Shown one piece after another: positions 18,418 to 27,490 of a stretch of DNA of 64,000 nt; the stretch's first letter is position 1, and each line of letters opens with the position of its first letter. Made by a program: the position numbers and the translations under genes. The notes under the pieces are model-generated. The model was not told the DNA's origin. It saw only the letters and a list, made by a program, of their open reading frames with translations, and did not search any database. The stretch comes from Methanobacterium_D sp040373355. Lineage in GTDB: Archaea; Methanobacteriota; Methanobacteria; Methanobacteriales; Methanobacteriaceae. The stretch spans positions 682,001 to 746,000 of the forward strand of contig NZ_CP166866.1 of the NCBI RefSeq assembly GCF_047495555.1. The letters run 5' to 3'.

Positions 18418-18738
18418 TTAAACTAATTCTTCATCTTTCCACGTAGGATTGACAATACAAAGAAACTTTAAATCTACATTTCCCACATTTTCAATGTACT
18501 GTTTTGAATTAGCAAGGATGTAAATAATCTGTCCTGGCTGGACTTCTTGATTTTCATCATCTATGTGCATAATTCCATATCCTTCAAGAATACAGTAGAG
18601 TTCAACAGAATTCTTAAGTTTGTGAGAAAGAGAGGATTCTCCCATTTTTGAAACAGCATGAGCAATACTAACATTAATTTTTAAATCTTCATGTTTTCAA
18701 TCTGGATGTAAAAGTTCACATAAAAGTGTTTTATCCAT
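18418..18738 (-). pseudogene. Cupin-domain gene interrupted by an in-frame TGA
   Basis: The intact-looking part (18418-18645) encodes HKLKNSVELYCILEGYGIMH and ends PTWKDEEL, a small cupin. Reading upstream in the same frame gives a good N-terminus, MDKTLLCELLHPD, stop, KHEDLKINVSIAHAVSKMGE, starting at the ATG 18738-18736. The stop is TGA at 18699-18697 (codon 14). A single C-to-T change from CGA (Arg) would explain it, since Arg fits there. Restart at ATG 18645 would lose the first strands and a metal-ligand region. Sequencing error or a young pseudogene are both possible. Confidence 0.7.
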
Positions 18739-18761
18739 TACTCTAGAATATTCACAGTTTC

Positions 18762-18858
18762 CTCAAAAATCTCCGATTTTTGGGAGCCTACAAAATTTAC
18801 AATTTTGTGGCCGGGAAACGGAGTTTTCTCCGGTTAGAAAATGCTTTGCATTTTCTAA
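18762..18858. repeat. Chain of four hairpins
   Basis: Four consecutive inverted repeats fill 97 bases. Stem 1 is CAAAAATC/GATTTTTG with loop TCC (18764-18782). Stem 2 is about 10 bp, core CAAAATT/AATTTTG with loop TAC (18788-18810). Stem 3 is CGGAG/CTCCG with loop TTTT (18819-18832). Stem 4 is an 11-bp perfect stem with loop TTT (18834-18858). It lies between the broken cupin and the methylase gene and belongs to the dispersed hairpin family described in the findings. Confidence 0.85.
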
Positions 18859-18899
18859 AATTTGATGTCTCTTATTAACATAAAATCATCTGAGTTTTT

Positions 18900-19493
18900 T
18901 TATCTAAGCTTTCCAGTTATAACAACTATTTCTTCAAAGAAACATTTTTCACTGGCAGTTATTTCGGCATCAAAACATAATTCTTCCATTTTAGTAAGTG
19001 TTTTATCATTATCTGAAAGTGAAGATTGTACCAGCTGAACTCGTCCTTCTTCTTTTAAATAATCTTTTACTTGATCAAGAAAGGCATCTATGGTTTCTCT
19101 ACCATCTAAACCCCCATCAAATGCAGCATTTAATTCATCATCAAGCTGTTCCTCTTCAGATGTTGGAAGATAAGGAGTATTAAATAAAATAAGGTCAAAT
19201 TTTTCACCTTCAACAGGTTCGAAAAGATTCCCTTCCTTTAATTCAATGTTGTAAGTTCTATTGGCAATTGTATTTTTAAGAGCGCATTTAACTGCATGTT
19301 CATTAATGTCTGTTGCAACAACTTTTCTGGTTCTTTGAGCTGCATAAACTGCTATTAAACCTGTTCCTGTTCCTATTTCAAGTACTTCGTCTGTTCTTTT
19401 AATGTCTAGGTTTTCTGCAAATAAATAAGTGTCCTCCGCAGGTTCGTAAACCTCGGGATTAGTGTAAATGGTTAGTCCTTTGTATTCAAGCAC
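18900..19493 (-). CDS. HemK2/Mtq2-like class I methyltransferase
   Basis: 197-residue SAM-dependent methylase. EPAEDTYLF opens the domain, LEIGTGTGLIAVYAA is the SAM loop and LILFNTPYLP stands where (N/D)PPY occurs. The length without N-terminal helper domain fits archaeal HemK2/Mtq2 proteins that methylate the GGQ glutamine of release factor aRF1. Thr in NTPY instead of Pro is a small departure. GTG start at 19493 with GGAGGT upstream. It is downstream of two small genes and ksgA in the same direction. Confidence 0.8.
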   Translation of the reverse strand: MLEYKGLTIYTNPEVYEPAEDTYLFAENLDIKRTDEVLEIGTGTGLIAVYAAQRTRKVVATDINEHAVKCALKNTIANRTYNIELKEGNLFEPVEGEKFDLILFNTPYLPTSEEEQLDDELNAAFDGGLDGRETIDAFLDQVKDYLKEEGRVQLVQSSLSDNDKTLTKMEELCFDAEITASEKCFFEEIVVITGKLR

Positions 19494-19518
19494 TTAAATA
19501 CCTCCATATTGTGAAATA

Positions 19519-19791
19519 TTATTTAATGATTTTTAAACTGTATTCCATGTTATTTTTAGTAATTTCTATTTTATCTCCACCTTCTAAGCTGTCCCAACTT
19601 ATGTAATAATGTTCATGTGGAGTATCTGGGCCTCTGCAAGTACATGGATATGATTCAACCTTGACATCTTTAGATAAATCCCCTTGAGAAAGTTTAAAAG
19701 TATCTTCTGGAAAAAATGATAGTTTGCTTTTTAAAACAAATATAAATCCACTTTCTGCTTCTTTTGAGGATATTTTCCTTGAATAACTCAT
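19519..19791 (-). CDS. Small conserved protein with CTCRGPDTPHEHYYI motif
   Basis: 90 residues, unknown function. The central CTCRGPDTPHEHYYISWDSL has two Cys and two His that could bind metal. ATG at 19791 has GTGATT upstream; a GTG at 19800 overlaps the stop of the preceding gene by 4 bases. It sits between the CMD-family gene and the HemK2-like gene in a tight minus-strand operon. Confidence 0.65.
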   Translation of the reverse strand: MSYSRKISSKEAESGFIFVLKSKLSFFPEDTFKLSQGDLSKDVKVESYPCTCRGPDTPHEHYYISWDSLEGGDKIEITKNNMEYSLKIIK

Positions 19792-19796
19792 TTTAA

Positions 19797-20108
19797 TCAC
19801 ATCTTGACTTCAAATCCATCAACTGCAGCAGGAAGACATTCAAGCACTGATGCAAATCCGGAATGATGTAAATTCAAAACCACAGCTCCAATAATCTCAT
19901 CACGAGTTGCACCCTCATTTTTAGCCATCACGGCATGCATCTGCACTCTTCGAGGGTTGCGATTAGCAGTTTGAATTGCTATATTGATTAATTGTTTCAT
20001 TTTAGAATTTAATCCTTTTAGAGCTTTTTGAGCCTCTACTAACTCATTAAAACGTTCTGCTATTTCTGGACATTCTTTCTGGAATACTTCATAGGGATTC
20101 TGAGTCAT
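19797..20108 (-). CDS. Carboxymuconolactone decarboxylase-like (AhpD fold) protein
   Basis: 103 residues of the helical CMD/AhpD fold: LNSKMKQLINIAIQTANRN and HAVMAKNEGATRDEIIGAVV are typical. The CxxC pair of peroxidase-active AhpD proteins is absent, so a thiol redox role is unlikely and function is unknown. GGAGATGA precedes the ATG. It is 31 bases downstream of ksgA in the same direction. Confidence 0.82.
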   Translation of the reverse strand: MTQNPYEVFQKECPEIAERFNELVEAQKALKGLNSKMKQLINIAIQTANRNPRRVQMHAVMAKNEGATRDEIIGAVVLNLHHSGFASVLECLPAAVDGFEVKM

Positions 20109-20139
20109 GATTCATCTCCAATTACAATTTGTCATATGG

Positions 20140-20970
20140 CTATAAATCTTTTAGTGACTCTTTCAATTGCTCTGAAATAATTTTAACTTTTTTGGGGTCT
20201 AATGTAACTACCCTTTCTTTTAAAAGATCCTCATCAATTCGCGAAACTATTTCCTTAGCTTCTTTTTTATCTACATCTGCTATTTCATGAAATGAATTAA
20301 GCAGCGAATTTCTAACTTTCTTTTTTTTATGCTGAAAAAGTGCCCTTGAAGTTTTAATGAAAAACTCGTCAATTTTTGACTCTTTAGGAATTAATTTTAT
20401 TACTGCTGATGATATTTTAGGTGGTGGGAAAAAACAGTGCTTTGAAACACCAAACAACATTTCGACATCAGCACAAAAGTGCATCATTAATGAAAGACGT
20501 GAATAATTTGAATTTCCAGGCTCTGCAACCATTCGTTCTGCAAATTCAAGTTGGTACATTAGTACCGCAAAATCAAAATCATATTCAAGTATTCTAAAAG
20601 TAATAGGTGATGAAATTTTATATGGCAGATTGGAAACAACCTTATTAAATTTGGGGAATTCAATTTTGGTGGCATCGGCAGTTAAAACTTCAACATTAGA
20701 AATTTCAAGTTCCAATAATCGCTTTTTTAAGACTTCTGCTATTTTTGCATCCTGCTCTATAGCAATTACTTTACCTGCTTTTTTGGATAATGGAATTGTA
20801 AGTGTTCCTATTCCTGCTCCAATTTCTAATACGGTATCATCTAAGGATAATTGTGCAAAATCGATAATTTTTTTGAGAATATTTGAGTCTATCAGGTAAT
20901 TTTGCCCTTTTCGTTTATCTAAACGAATGTTATTTTCTTTTAGTATCCTTAGAGTGTCTTTAGCAAGCAT
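20140..20970 (-). CDS. rsmA: 16S rRNA dimethyladenosine transferase KsgA/RsmA
   Basis: 276 residues. KGQNYLIDSNILKKIIDFA, the SAM loop LEIGAGIGTLT and the adenine motif VVSNLPYKISSPI identify the Dim1/KsgA family, which dimethylates two adjacent adenines in the 3' hairpin of 16S rRNA during 30S maturation. The C-terminal helical domain is present. AGGTAG precedes the ATG. It follows the DUF655 gene by 47 bases, an arrangement common in archaea. Confidence 0.94.
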   Translation of the reverse strand: MLAKDTLRILKENNIRLDKRKGQNYLIDSNILKKIIDFAQLSLDDTVLEIGAGIGTLTIPLSKKAGKVIAIEQDAKIAEVLKKRLLELEISNVEVLTADATKIEFPKFNKVVSNLPYKISSPITFRILEYDFDFAVLMYQLEFAERMVAEPGNSNYSRLSLMMHFCADVEMLFGVSKHCFFPPPKISSAVIKLIPKESKIDEFFIKTSRALFQHKKKKVRNSLLNSFHEIADVDKKEAKEIVSRIDEDLLKERVVTLDPKKVKIISEQLKESLKDL

Positions 20971-21017
20971 GAACTACCTGAAAAAAATTTTAAAATAAAG
21001 TTAAAAATAAAAATATA

Positions 21018-21596
21018 TTAGAATCTCTTTGCTGGAGGACGTGTAAAGATTACGTATTTTCGTTTACCTTTTTTATCATCTGTAGCGTCAAGTTCTAAAA
21101 GAACCCTTTTTGAAAGGATTTTTACAGGATCTGAGAGCATGGTAACTCGTTTTTTGATATCATCAAAGTTTTCAAAGGGTTTCTCTTTTCTTACTTTAAT
21201 GATGTCCCACATATGCTTTTTGCCGATTCCTGGAAGAAGTTCAAGTTGATGAAGTCTGGTTGATATGGGACCTGCTTCGTTAAAGAATTGAACGAACTTG
21301 TCTTCTTTAGCCTTAATTATTTCTTCTATAACATAACCAAGCTCTATTTTAGCTGTAGCTGTAAGATCATTGTATTTAAGCCTTCTATTTACACGAGCGA
21401 TTTCTTCTCGCTTTCCTGAACCTATATAAACTTTTTGATGTATATCCAGGGATATATTCTCTTTGGGAATAAGTTCCAGAAGGGTAAATTCTTCTTTACC
21501 TACTGCCTGAGCTATAGGCTTTCTTTTATAGGTGGGCATACCTTCTTTAACGTAACCTAAAGGAAGATAATCCAAGATAATTGCATATTCTTCCAT
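21018..21596 (-). CDS. DUF655 RNA-associated protein
   Basis: 192 residues. An N-terminal OB-like part (EEYAIILDYLPLGYV) is followed by a helix-hairpin-helix (LLPGIGKKHMWDIIKVRKEK). This is the archaeal DUF655 family, thought to bind nucleic acid and regularly placed between rpo4 and ksgA. GTGGTT precedes the ATG. It is likely co-transcribed with ksgA. Confidence 0.88.
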   Translation of the reverse strand: MEEYAIILDYLPLGYVKEGMPTYKRKPIAQAVGKEEFTLLELIPKENISLDIHQKVYIGSGKREEIARVNRRLKYNDLTATAKIELGYVIEEIIKAKEDKFVQFFNEAGPISTRLHQLELLPGIGKKHMWDIIKVRKEKPFENFDDIKKRVTMLSDPVKILSKRVLLELDATDDKKGKRKYVIFTRPPAKRF

Positions 21597-21739
21597 TTAA
21601 CCACATCGATGTGTTATTTTGAAAATTTTCAATTTTCTTATTTTTATTTAATATCTTAAGATACTGGTTGGATTAAGAACCATTAATCCTAAACTAAGAA
21701 TATATAAGATTATTTATGGTTTTTATACCTTAAATATTC

Positions 21740-22069
21740 TTATCTGTATTTATTCACTATTTCGAGAACCTTCTCCAAATCTTCTTGTTTGTAAGTTCCC
21801 CTTTCTTTTGCAAATAGCAGTCTTAAATCAGCCATATCTTCTGGCATAACATCTGCTATTTTAATAGCTTGAGATTTTTTGAGAAATTCTACAAGTTCTT
21901 CAACAATTTTTTTTGCAGATTCCTCGTCTACTTTTGAAAATTTTGTTACATGATCTAAAGCAAGATTTTGCTCGTATGTAAGTTCGTAATGCTCGGAAAG
22001 ACCTTCCAGCATGTTTTTTACTTCTGCAATAGTGACAGGATCAGTATCAATAACTTTTTTCCCAATCAT
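21740..22069 (-). CDS. rpo4: RNA polymerase subunit Rpo4 (RpoF)
   Basis: 109 residues forming the Rpb4-like partner of Rpo7 in the stalk of archaeal RNA polymerase. VTIAEVKNMLEGLSEHYELT and FAKERGTYKQEDLEKVLEIV are characteristic. ATG at 22069 has GTGATT upstream; the GTG at 22078 overlaps the L21e stop. Translational coupling to L21e is likely. Confidence 0.9.
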   Translation of the reverse strand: MIGKKVIDTDPVTIAEVKNMLEGLSEHYELTYEQNLALDHVTKFSKVDEESAKKIVEELVEFLKKSQAIKIADVMPEDMADLRLLFAKERGTYKQEDLEKVLEIVNKYR

Positions 22070-22074
22070 CAGAA

Positions 22075-22368
22075 TCACTCTTGCATTTTGAGGTGTTCAG
22101 GTCTGATAATTAACTGTTTAGCTTTGTTACCGTCGTTGATTTCTACTATGTAAGCTCTACCTCTTCTTTCTGCAACTTTTCCAGTTTTACCATGGAAACG
22201 AGGGTGTGGTTGGCCCTTCTGTACGCTAGGGTCAATTATTATGTGAACTAAATCATCTGCGTTAAAAGTTTGTATCTTTTTAGTGATTGGATTTGCTCTA
22301 CTTACTCTTAAGCTCTTTTTGAGCTTGTATCGTGTTTTACTTCTTAAACCTCTTGATCTTGTTACCAT
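22075..22368 (-). CDS. rpl21e: Ribosomal protein L21e
   Basis: 97 residues; MVTRSRGLRSKTRYKLKKS and PHPRFHGKTGKVAERRGRAY are diagnostic for L21e of the large subunit. GGAGG is placed 8 bases before the ATG at 22368; the frame is open further upstream, but a family start and the ribosome site fix this one. The leader contains a hairpin and a second copy of the ribosome site region (22413-22428). rpo4 follows with overlap. Confidence 0.94.
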   Translation of the reverse strand: MVTRSRGLRSKTRYKLKKSLRVSRANPITKKIQTFNADDLVHIIIDPSVQKGQPHPRFHGKTGKVAERRGRAYIVEINDGNKAKQLIIRPEHLKMQE

Positions 22369-22428
22369 TCTTAAACCTCCAAAAATACTATTTGGTTCAG
22401 AAAACAAAGGTTTTCTTGAACCTCCAAA
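22368..22428 (-). promoter_or_regulatory. L21e leader with hairpin and duplicated ribosome-binding segment
   Basis: Read on the minus strand, TTTGGAGGTTCAAGAA (22428-22413) and TTTGGAGGTTTAAGAA (22383-22368) differ at one base; the second includes the A of the start codon. The first copy overlaps a hairpin with arms of 12-13 bases (22394-22422). This could expose or hide a decoy ribosome site. Confidence 0.55.
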
Positions 22429-22784
22429 TTAACCATAAAGGTATATAAAATTGACTTATTGTCAAATTGAACTAAATATCTGAGCTTACGCCCTAATCTA
22501 GTTTAGAAATGATTCAAAAGATAGTATGATTAAAATTCGTTAACTGAAATTAAATCTATCCTGAATCATAGTTACTATTATTTATACTAAACTATTGTTT
22601 AATTAAATCTGTTATAAACTTTGTTAGATTAATCATTAAAACATTGTTAATAATCCTAACATCAACTAGTAAATAAGTCTTAATTTTTGTATTTTTAAAC
22701 TTTATTTTATAAAAACCTTATGAATATATGGTTACTTCTCTTTTAAATAATAAACTACTTGGATATTCATAAATTTTTATTACA
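22429..22784. other. Intergenic region, about 350 bases
   Basis: AT-rich region between the L21e leader and pus10. It must hold the L21e promoter; no further gene, RNA or repeat is evident. Confidence 0.5.
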
Positions 22785-24005
22785 TCAAATATGAACTTCA
22801 ATTACATCAAGCTGTGTACAAAGTGCAGGAGTTCCCAATACTTCAGATACGCTGGGGTTCGATCTTCCGGCATCGCTTGAAATGAGTTCTTTTATATATA
22901 ATCCGCCTTCACATTCAATTGTCATTTCAAATTTTTTAGGATCTATCCATCTGGTGCTAATTTTCCTCACTTCACGTGTTCTTATCTTATCAGCACGCCT
23001 ATGGGACACTCTTACTGGTGTACGCTGTTTAATTATATTTAATGATTGTAATAGTTCTAATTTTTCCTCTTCAATATCATCTTCAAGCTCTACTAATGCT
23101 CTATAAACTTTATATGTATCTGTTGAGGAACATTTTATCTGCCCCTTCCTTTTACGCCCTGTAAACTTTAAATCACTAACCTCTACTTTCCCTTCTGCAA
23201 ATTCGTTAATCTTCTTCTCCAGAAATTCTAAATCCAGATTTCTAACATGAGGTTCTTTGATTTCAAGTACAAATGGTCTTCCAGTACCAAGCATTTTAAC
23301 ATCTATATCTTCTCTACCTGCACCATGGAATTTTGAATCACTTCCACCAGCTAATTCAACTGCAGGGGGTGAAACTAATGATTCGACAGACTCTGGATAT
23401 TGTTGACCTGTATAATTACAGTTTTCACAACCTCTGCCTTTACATCTCCTACAAGGCCATTTAGTTTGTGGAATTCCTCTAACAAGTTTCCTGTAACGAG
23501 CTTCGATAAAAATAGGGTTTATTTGAATGTCAATATTATCTTTAACAAAATCTATCATTATCACAATATTGGGATATTCAAAATTTGCTTCCTTTTGAAG
23601 TCTAAGTTCAAGTTCTTTCCCAATTTCTCTATTTATTTCCTTTTTGATGCTTTCAACATCTAATTCAATGTTTTCATATATTATTTCTTCTTTTTCTAAA
23701 ATTTCGGGAGAAATACGGCATCCTAATAAGAAAGTGGAAAACTCAATATTTTCATTATTTAGCTCGTTAATTATTTGTTCTATCCTATTTGGGAGTGTTT
23801 CGAATATATTATCGCATATATGGCATGAATCATTATTTGAAGCATTATGATCTCTATTTAAAACATCTCTTACTTTTTCGCCTCTATTCTTGTTATCTTC
23901 GCCTTCTACTGTTTTGGAAAACATTCTTCCTAAGCAATGATTGCAGAGGTTCCAATCTGCATTTTCCATGACTTTTACTGCTTTTTCTTTGATTTGATAT
24001 TCCAT
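22785..24005 (-). CDS. pus10: tRNA pseudouridine synthase Pus10
   Basis: 406 residues. The N-terminal part has zinc-type cysteines (WNLCNHCLGRMF, DSCHICDNIF) and a THUMP-like region. CRRCKGRGCENCNYTGQQYP precedes the catalytic domain, whose Asp lies in HGAGREDIDVKMLGTGRPF. It makes pseudouridine 54 (and 55 in archaea) in tRNA. The C-terminal KRTPV-type region is present as QRTPVRVSHRRAD. GGATGAT precedes the ATG. Transcribed alone or with srp54 upstream, 69 bases away. Confidence 0.92.
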   Translation of the reverse strand: MEYQIKEKAVKVMENADWNLCNHCLGRMFSKTVEGEDNKNRGEKVRDVLNRDHNASNNDSCHICDNIFETLPNRIEQIINELNNENIEFSTFLLGCRISPEILEKEEIIYENIELDVESIKKEINREIGKELELRLQKEANFEYPNIVIMIDFVKDNIDIQINPIFIEARYRKLVRGIPQTKWPCRRCKGRGCENCNYTGQQYPESVESLVSPPAVELAGGSDSKFHGAGREDIDVKMLGTGRPFVLEIKEPHVRNLDLEFLEKKINEFAEGKVEVSDLKFTGRKRKGQIKCSSTDTYKVYRALVELEDDIEEEKLELLQSLNIIKQRTPVRVSHRRADKIRTREVRKISTRWIDPKKFEMTIECEGGLYIKELISSDAGRSNPSVSEVLGTPALCTQLDVIEVHI

Positions 24006-24074
24006 GTGATCATCCTAATATTGACTAATAGGTTTTAGTAATTAAAAAAATAATTTAAAAAATAAAATAAGTTT

Positions 24075-25406
24075 TTAGCGCATCATCTGGCGCATCATTT
24101 GACCTAAAGGACCACCCATTTTACGCTTTCCAAACCCTTTCATAGCTTTTTTGGTGACATTATAATACTTTAAAAGTTCTTTAACGTCTTCATTACGCAT
24201 TCCTGATCCTTTTGCTATTCTTTTAACACGTGACTGTTTTATAACTTCTGGATGAGTAAGTTCGTGTTCGGTCATGGAGTCCATCATGATCTTATACTTT
24301 GAAAGCTTTTCTTCTGTCATTTGAGAAGCGTTTTTAGGGAGTTTATTTCCCATTCCAGGGATCATGTTCATAACTTGCTGCATAGGGCCCATTTTATTCA
24401 TCATTTCAAATTGAGCGTACATCTCTTTAAGGGTAAATTTACCGCTCAACATGGCATCCATGGCGTCAACATCCATATCTTCTTCTGCAATCTCTTCTGC
24501 TTTTTCAAGAAGGGTTCTAATGTCACCCATTCCAAGAAGCCGGGATATAAAACGTTCTGGATCAAATGCCTCGAAGTCATCAACTCTCTCTCCAGTTCCG
24601 ATAAACTTTATAGGTGCGCCGATTTCTGAAACTGCTGAAAGTGCTCCACCACCTTTTGCAGAACCGTCAAGTTTTGTTATAACAATTGAACCAACATCTG
24701 TGGCCTGGTTAAACGCAAGAGCTTGTTCACGAGCCTGCTGACCTATAGTTCCGTCAATGACCAGCATGACCTCATTAGGTTCTACTATGCTCGATAGTTG
24801 TTCCATCTCGTTAAGAAGATCTGATTCTTCTTTGTGACGCCCAGCAGTATCTACAATGATTATGTCCTGTTTTTTAAATTCTGCAAGACCTTTTCTTGCA
24901 AGATCGAGTGCGTCTTTATTTTCAGGATCACCATACAGTGGAACATTCATATTTTCAGTTAGCTGACGAAGTTGTTCAAATGCTGCTGGTCTCCATGTGT
25001 CAGTACTTACAACTGCTGGATTAAATCCTTTCTTCTGCAGGTATTTTGCAAGTTTTCCTATGGTGGTTGTTTTACCACTTCCTTGAAGCCCTACAAACAT
25101 TATTTTATATGGTTTAGCATCTACTTCTACTTCTTCTGCTTTTGAACCGATTAAATTTACTAATTCCTCATAAACAATAGTTATTATATATTCTCGAGGC
25201 GTTATACCTTTCGGAGGTTCTTCTTTAAGAGCCCTCTCTTCTATTTTTTTGGATAAATTTAATACAAGTTTAATGTTAACATCTGATTGGATTAATGCCC
25301 TTTGTATATCTTTTATGGCCTCTTTTACCACTTCTGCATCGATTATGGACATTCCGGCCAATTTTTTCATTGTGTTTGTTAAGTTTTTTCCAAGGTTACC
25401 TAACAT
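24075..25406 (-). CDS. srp54: Signal recognition particle 54 kDa protein
   Basis: 443 residues: N domain, GTPase G domain with GLQGSGKTTTIGKLA, DTAGRHKEE and TKLDGSAKGGG, and a methionine-rich M domain (IPGMGNKLP, RIAKGSG, MGGPLGQMMRQMMR) that binds SRP RNA and signal sequences. It directs membrane and exported proteins to the translocon. GAGAGGAT precedes the ATG. Normal length. Confidence 0.96.
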   Translation of the reverse strand: MLGNLGKNLTNTMKKLAGMSIIDAEVVKEAIKDIQRALIQSDVNIKLVLNLSKKIEERALKEEPPKGITPREYIITIVYEELVNLIGSKAEEVEVDAKPYKIMFVGLQGSGKTTTIGKLAKYLQKKGFNPAVVSTDTWRPAAFEQLRQLTENMNVPLYGDPENKDALDLARKGLAEFKKQDIIIVDTAGRHKEESDLLNEMEQLSSIVEPNEVMLVIDGTIGQQAREQALAFNQATDVGSIVITKLDGSAKGGGALSAVSEIGAPIKFIGTGERVDDFEAFDPERFISRLLGMGDIRTLLEKAEEIAEEDMDVDAMDAMLSGKFTLKEMYAQFEMMNKMGPMQQVMNMIPGMGNKLPKNASQMTEEKLSKYKIMMDSMTEHELTHPEVIKQSRVKRIAKGSGMRNEDVKELLKYYNVTKKAMKGFGKRKMGGPLGQMMRQMMR

Positions 25407-25687
25407 GATATCCTCTCATAAATTTATGAAATTAATTAAATTAAAATAAATTATATTATTAAATATACCTTATGTTATAAAAATATCTTGTTAAAATATT
25501 TTCTTGAGTTATTGGATAATTTGTATAAAGTTAAAGTTATAGAATAATATCTTGTTAAACCATTTCCTTATTTACTGATAATTATTTACAGTGAGTTATA
25601 AAAATATAGTGGTACATTACATATTATCATTGATTTATTTGAACATTTTAAATTCAATTTCACATTATTTTAATAAGACGTGGTAAA

Positions 25688-26254
25688 ATGCTGGATATGC
25701 TTAAAAGAACACTTGAAGAATCACCCATTGTAAAAAAAGGCGAATATAATTATTTTATACATCCTATTACTGATGGAATAATGCTTGTTGAACCCCAACT
25801 TCTAAGGGAAGTTTCAGATGCAATCACAAAGGTTGCAGATTTAAACGTCGATAAAATTGTATGTATGGAAGCAATGGGAATTCACATTGCAACTGCACTT
25901 TCACTCCAAACAGATATTCCATTTGTAGTTGTTAGAAAACGATGTTACAATTTAAAAGAAGAAATTGCAGTCCATCAGGTGACGGGCTACAGTGAATGTG
26001 AATTACATATAAATGGAATCGAAAAAGGAGACAGAATTATTGTTGTAGACGATGTTGTAAGCACTGGAGGAACTATGATTGCTGTACTAAATGCTCTAAA
26101 AGCTTGCGGGGCGGAAATAGCAGACATAGTTGCTGTCGTTGAAAAAGGTGAAGGAAAAGCAATAGTTAAAAATGAAACCGGGTTTGAAGTTAAAACTCTT
26201 GTAAAAGTTGAAGTAAATTCTGGAAAAGTAGTAATTGAAGATGCAATTCTTTAA
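25688..26254 (+). CDS. hpt: Hypoxanthine/guanine phosphoribosyltransferase (archaeal type)
   Basis: 188 residues of the type I PRTase fold. The PRPP loop is IIVVDDVVSTGGTMIAVL; VVRKRCYNLKEEIAVHQVTG is the archaeal flexible loop region. It salvages purine bases to nucleotides. GTGGT precedes the ATG. dph2 follows after 42 bases and may share the transcript. Confidence 0.88.
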   Translation: MLDMLKRTLEESPIVKKGEYNYFIHPITDGIMLVEPQLLREVSDAITKVADLNVDKIVCMEAMGIHIATALSLQTDIPFVVVRKRCYNLKEEIAVHQVTGYSECELHINGIEKGDRIIVVDDVVSTGGTMIAVLNALKACGAEIADIVAVVEKGEGKAIVKNETGFEVKTLVKVEVNSGKVVIEDAIL

Positions 26255-26296
26255 ATTGATCTATTTAAAAAATTATTTTAGTATTTTGAGGATATT

Positions 26297-27286
26297 ATGT
26301 TAAACTACGAATTTAGACTTCCCGAAGTAGTTGAAAAGATAAAAGAAATGGATGCAAAAGTTGTAGGTATTCAGTTTCCAGAAGGTCTTAAAATCCATGC
26401 AACAAAGGTAGCAGAGAGAATAGAAAAAGAAACCAATGCAATGGTTATAATTTCTGGAGATCCATGTTATGGTGCATGTGATGTTTCAGATACATCCATG
26501 GAAAATATTGCCGATTTAATAATTCATTTTGGACATATTGAGTTTCCTATAGAATATAAACTACCTGTTCTCTTCATCGAAGCCTACTCTAAAATAAACG
26601 TAATGGATGCAGTTAGAGAAGGTCTTAAAGAACTTAAAAGTTACAAAAAAATTGGTATTGTAACTACGATTCAGCACTTAGATGTATTAGATGATATTAA
26701 AGGACTCCTAATCCAAAATGATAAAGAAGTTTTGACAAAAGAAGGTAAAGGTACAAGAGATGGGCAGGTATTGGGCTGTAACTTCTCTGCAATTAAAGAT
26801 ATAGATGCAGATGCATTTTTATATGTAGGAAGTGGTAACTTCCATGCCCTTGGAATAAAGCTTTTTACAGAAAAACCGGTTTTTATAGCAGATCCTTACA
26901 TGGGAGAAGTTAGAGATATAGATGAATTTACAGATAGAATTCTTAGGATCAGATTTGCAAAAATAACAAGGGCGAAAGAAGCTCAAAAGTTTGGAATTAT
27001 TGTATCATCTAAAAAAGGTCAGTTCAAATTAGAAATTGCAAAGAATTTAAGAAGAATAATAAATGATGCAGGGAAAGAAGCTTTTATAATAATGATGAAT
27101 AATATTTCTCCTGATCTTTTACTCCCTTATATGAAACTGGATGCATTTGTTGTAACTGCATGTCCAAGGGTGGCCATAGACGATGCTAATATGTATAAAA
27201 AACCACTTTTAACTCCTAAAGAACTTGAAATAGTTCTTGATATCAGAAAATGGGAAGATTATAGAATAGATGAAATAGAGCATTGA
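26297..27286 (+). CDS. dph2: 2-(3-amino-3-carboxypropyl)histidine synthase Dph2
   Basis: 329-residue radical enzyme that begins diphthamide synthesis on elongation factor 2, using SAM and a [4Fe-4S] cluster. Its three cluster cysteines are seen in GDPCYGACDVSD, VLGCNFSA and VVTACPRVAIDD. GAGGATATT precedes the ATG. It follows hpt and precedes csl4 by about 200 bases of AT-rich sequence. Confidence 0.93.
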   Translation: MLNYEFRLPEVVEKIKEMDAKVVGIQFPEGLKIHATKVAERIEKETNAMVIISGDPCYGACDVSDTSMENIADLIIHFGHIEFPIEYKLPVLFIEAYSKINVMDAVREGLKELKSYKKIGIVTTIQHLDVLDDIKGLLIQNDKEVLTKEGKGTRDGQVLGCNFSAIKDIDADAFLYVGSGNFHALGIKLFTEKPVFIADPYMGEVRDIDEFTDRILRIRFAKITRAKEAQKFGIIVSSKKGQFKLEIAKNLRRIINDAGKEAFIIMMNNISPDLLLPYMKLDAFVVTACPRVAIDDANMYKKPLLTPKELEIVLDIRKWEDYRIDEIEH

Positions 27287-27490
27287 AGTTAGAGAAAATG
27301 CAGAGTATAATTTCTAAATAACTAAAAAGAATGAAAATTATAATAATTGAATCAGAACATATAATATAAATAAAAGTTTTAATAATTAGATAACATTATT
27401 AAATCGATGATTTTAAAATGAAATTTAAAAAAAATAACGGAAAAATTAAGCTTATTATAGTTTTTTCTTGTTTTAAATTGAGGTGAATTA

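Noticed and set aside
18697..18699. Selenocysteine codon in the cupin gene
   Set aside because: The order is not known to use selenocysteine, and Arg (CGA) fits the position by one base change.
18762..18858. CRISPR-like array
   Set aside because: The units are hairpins of differing sequence without regular spacers, and no cas gene is present.
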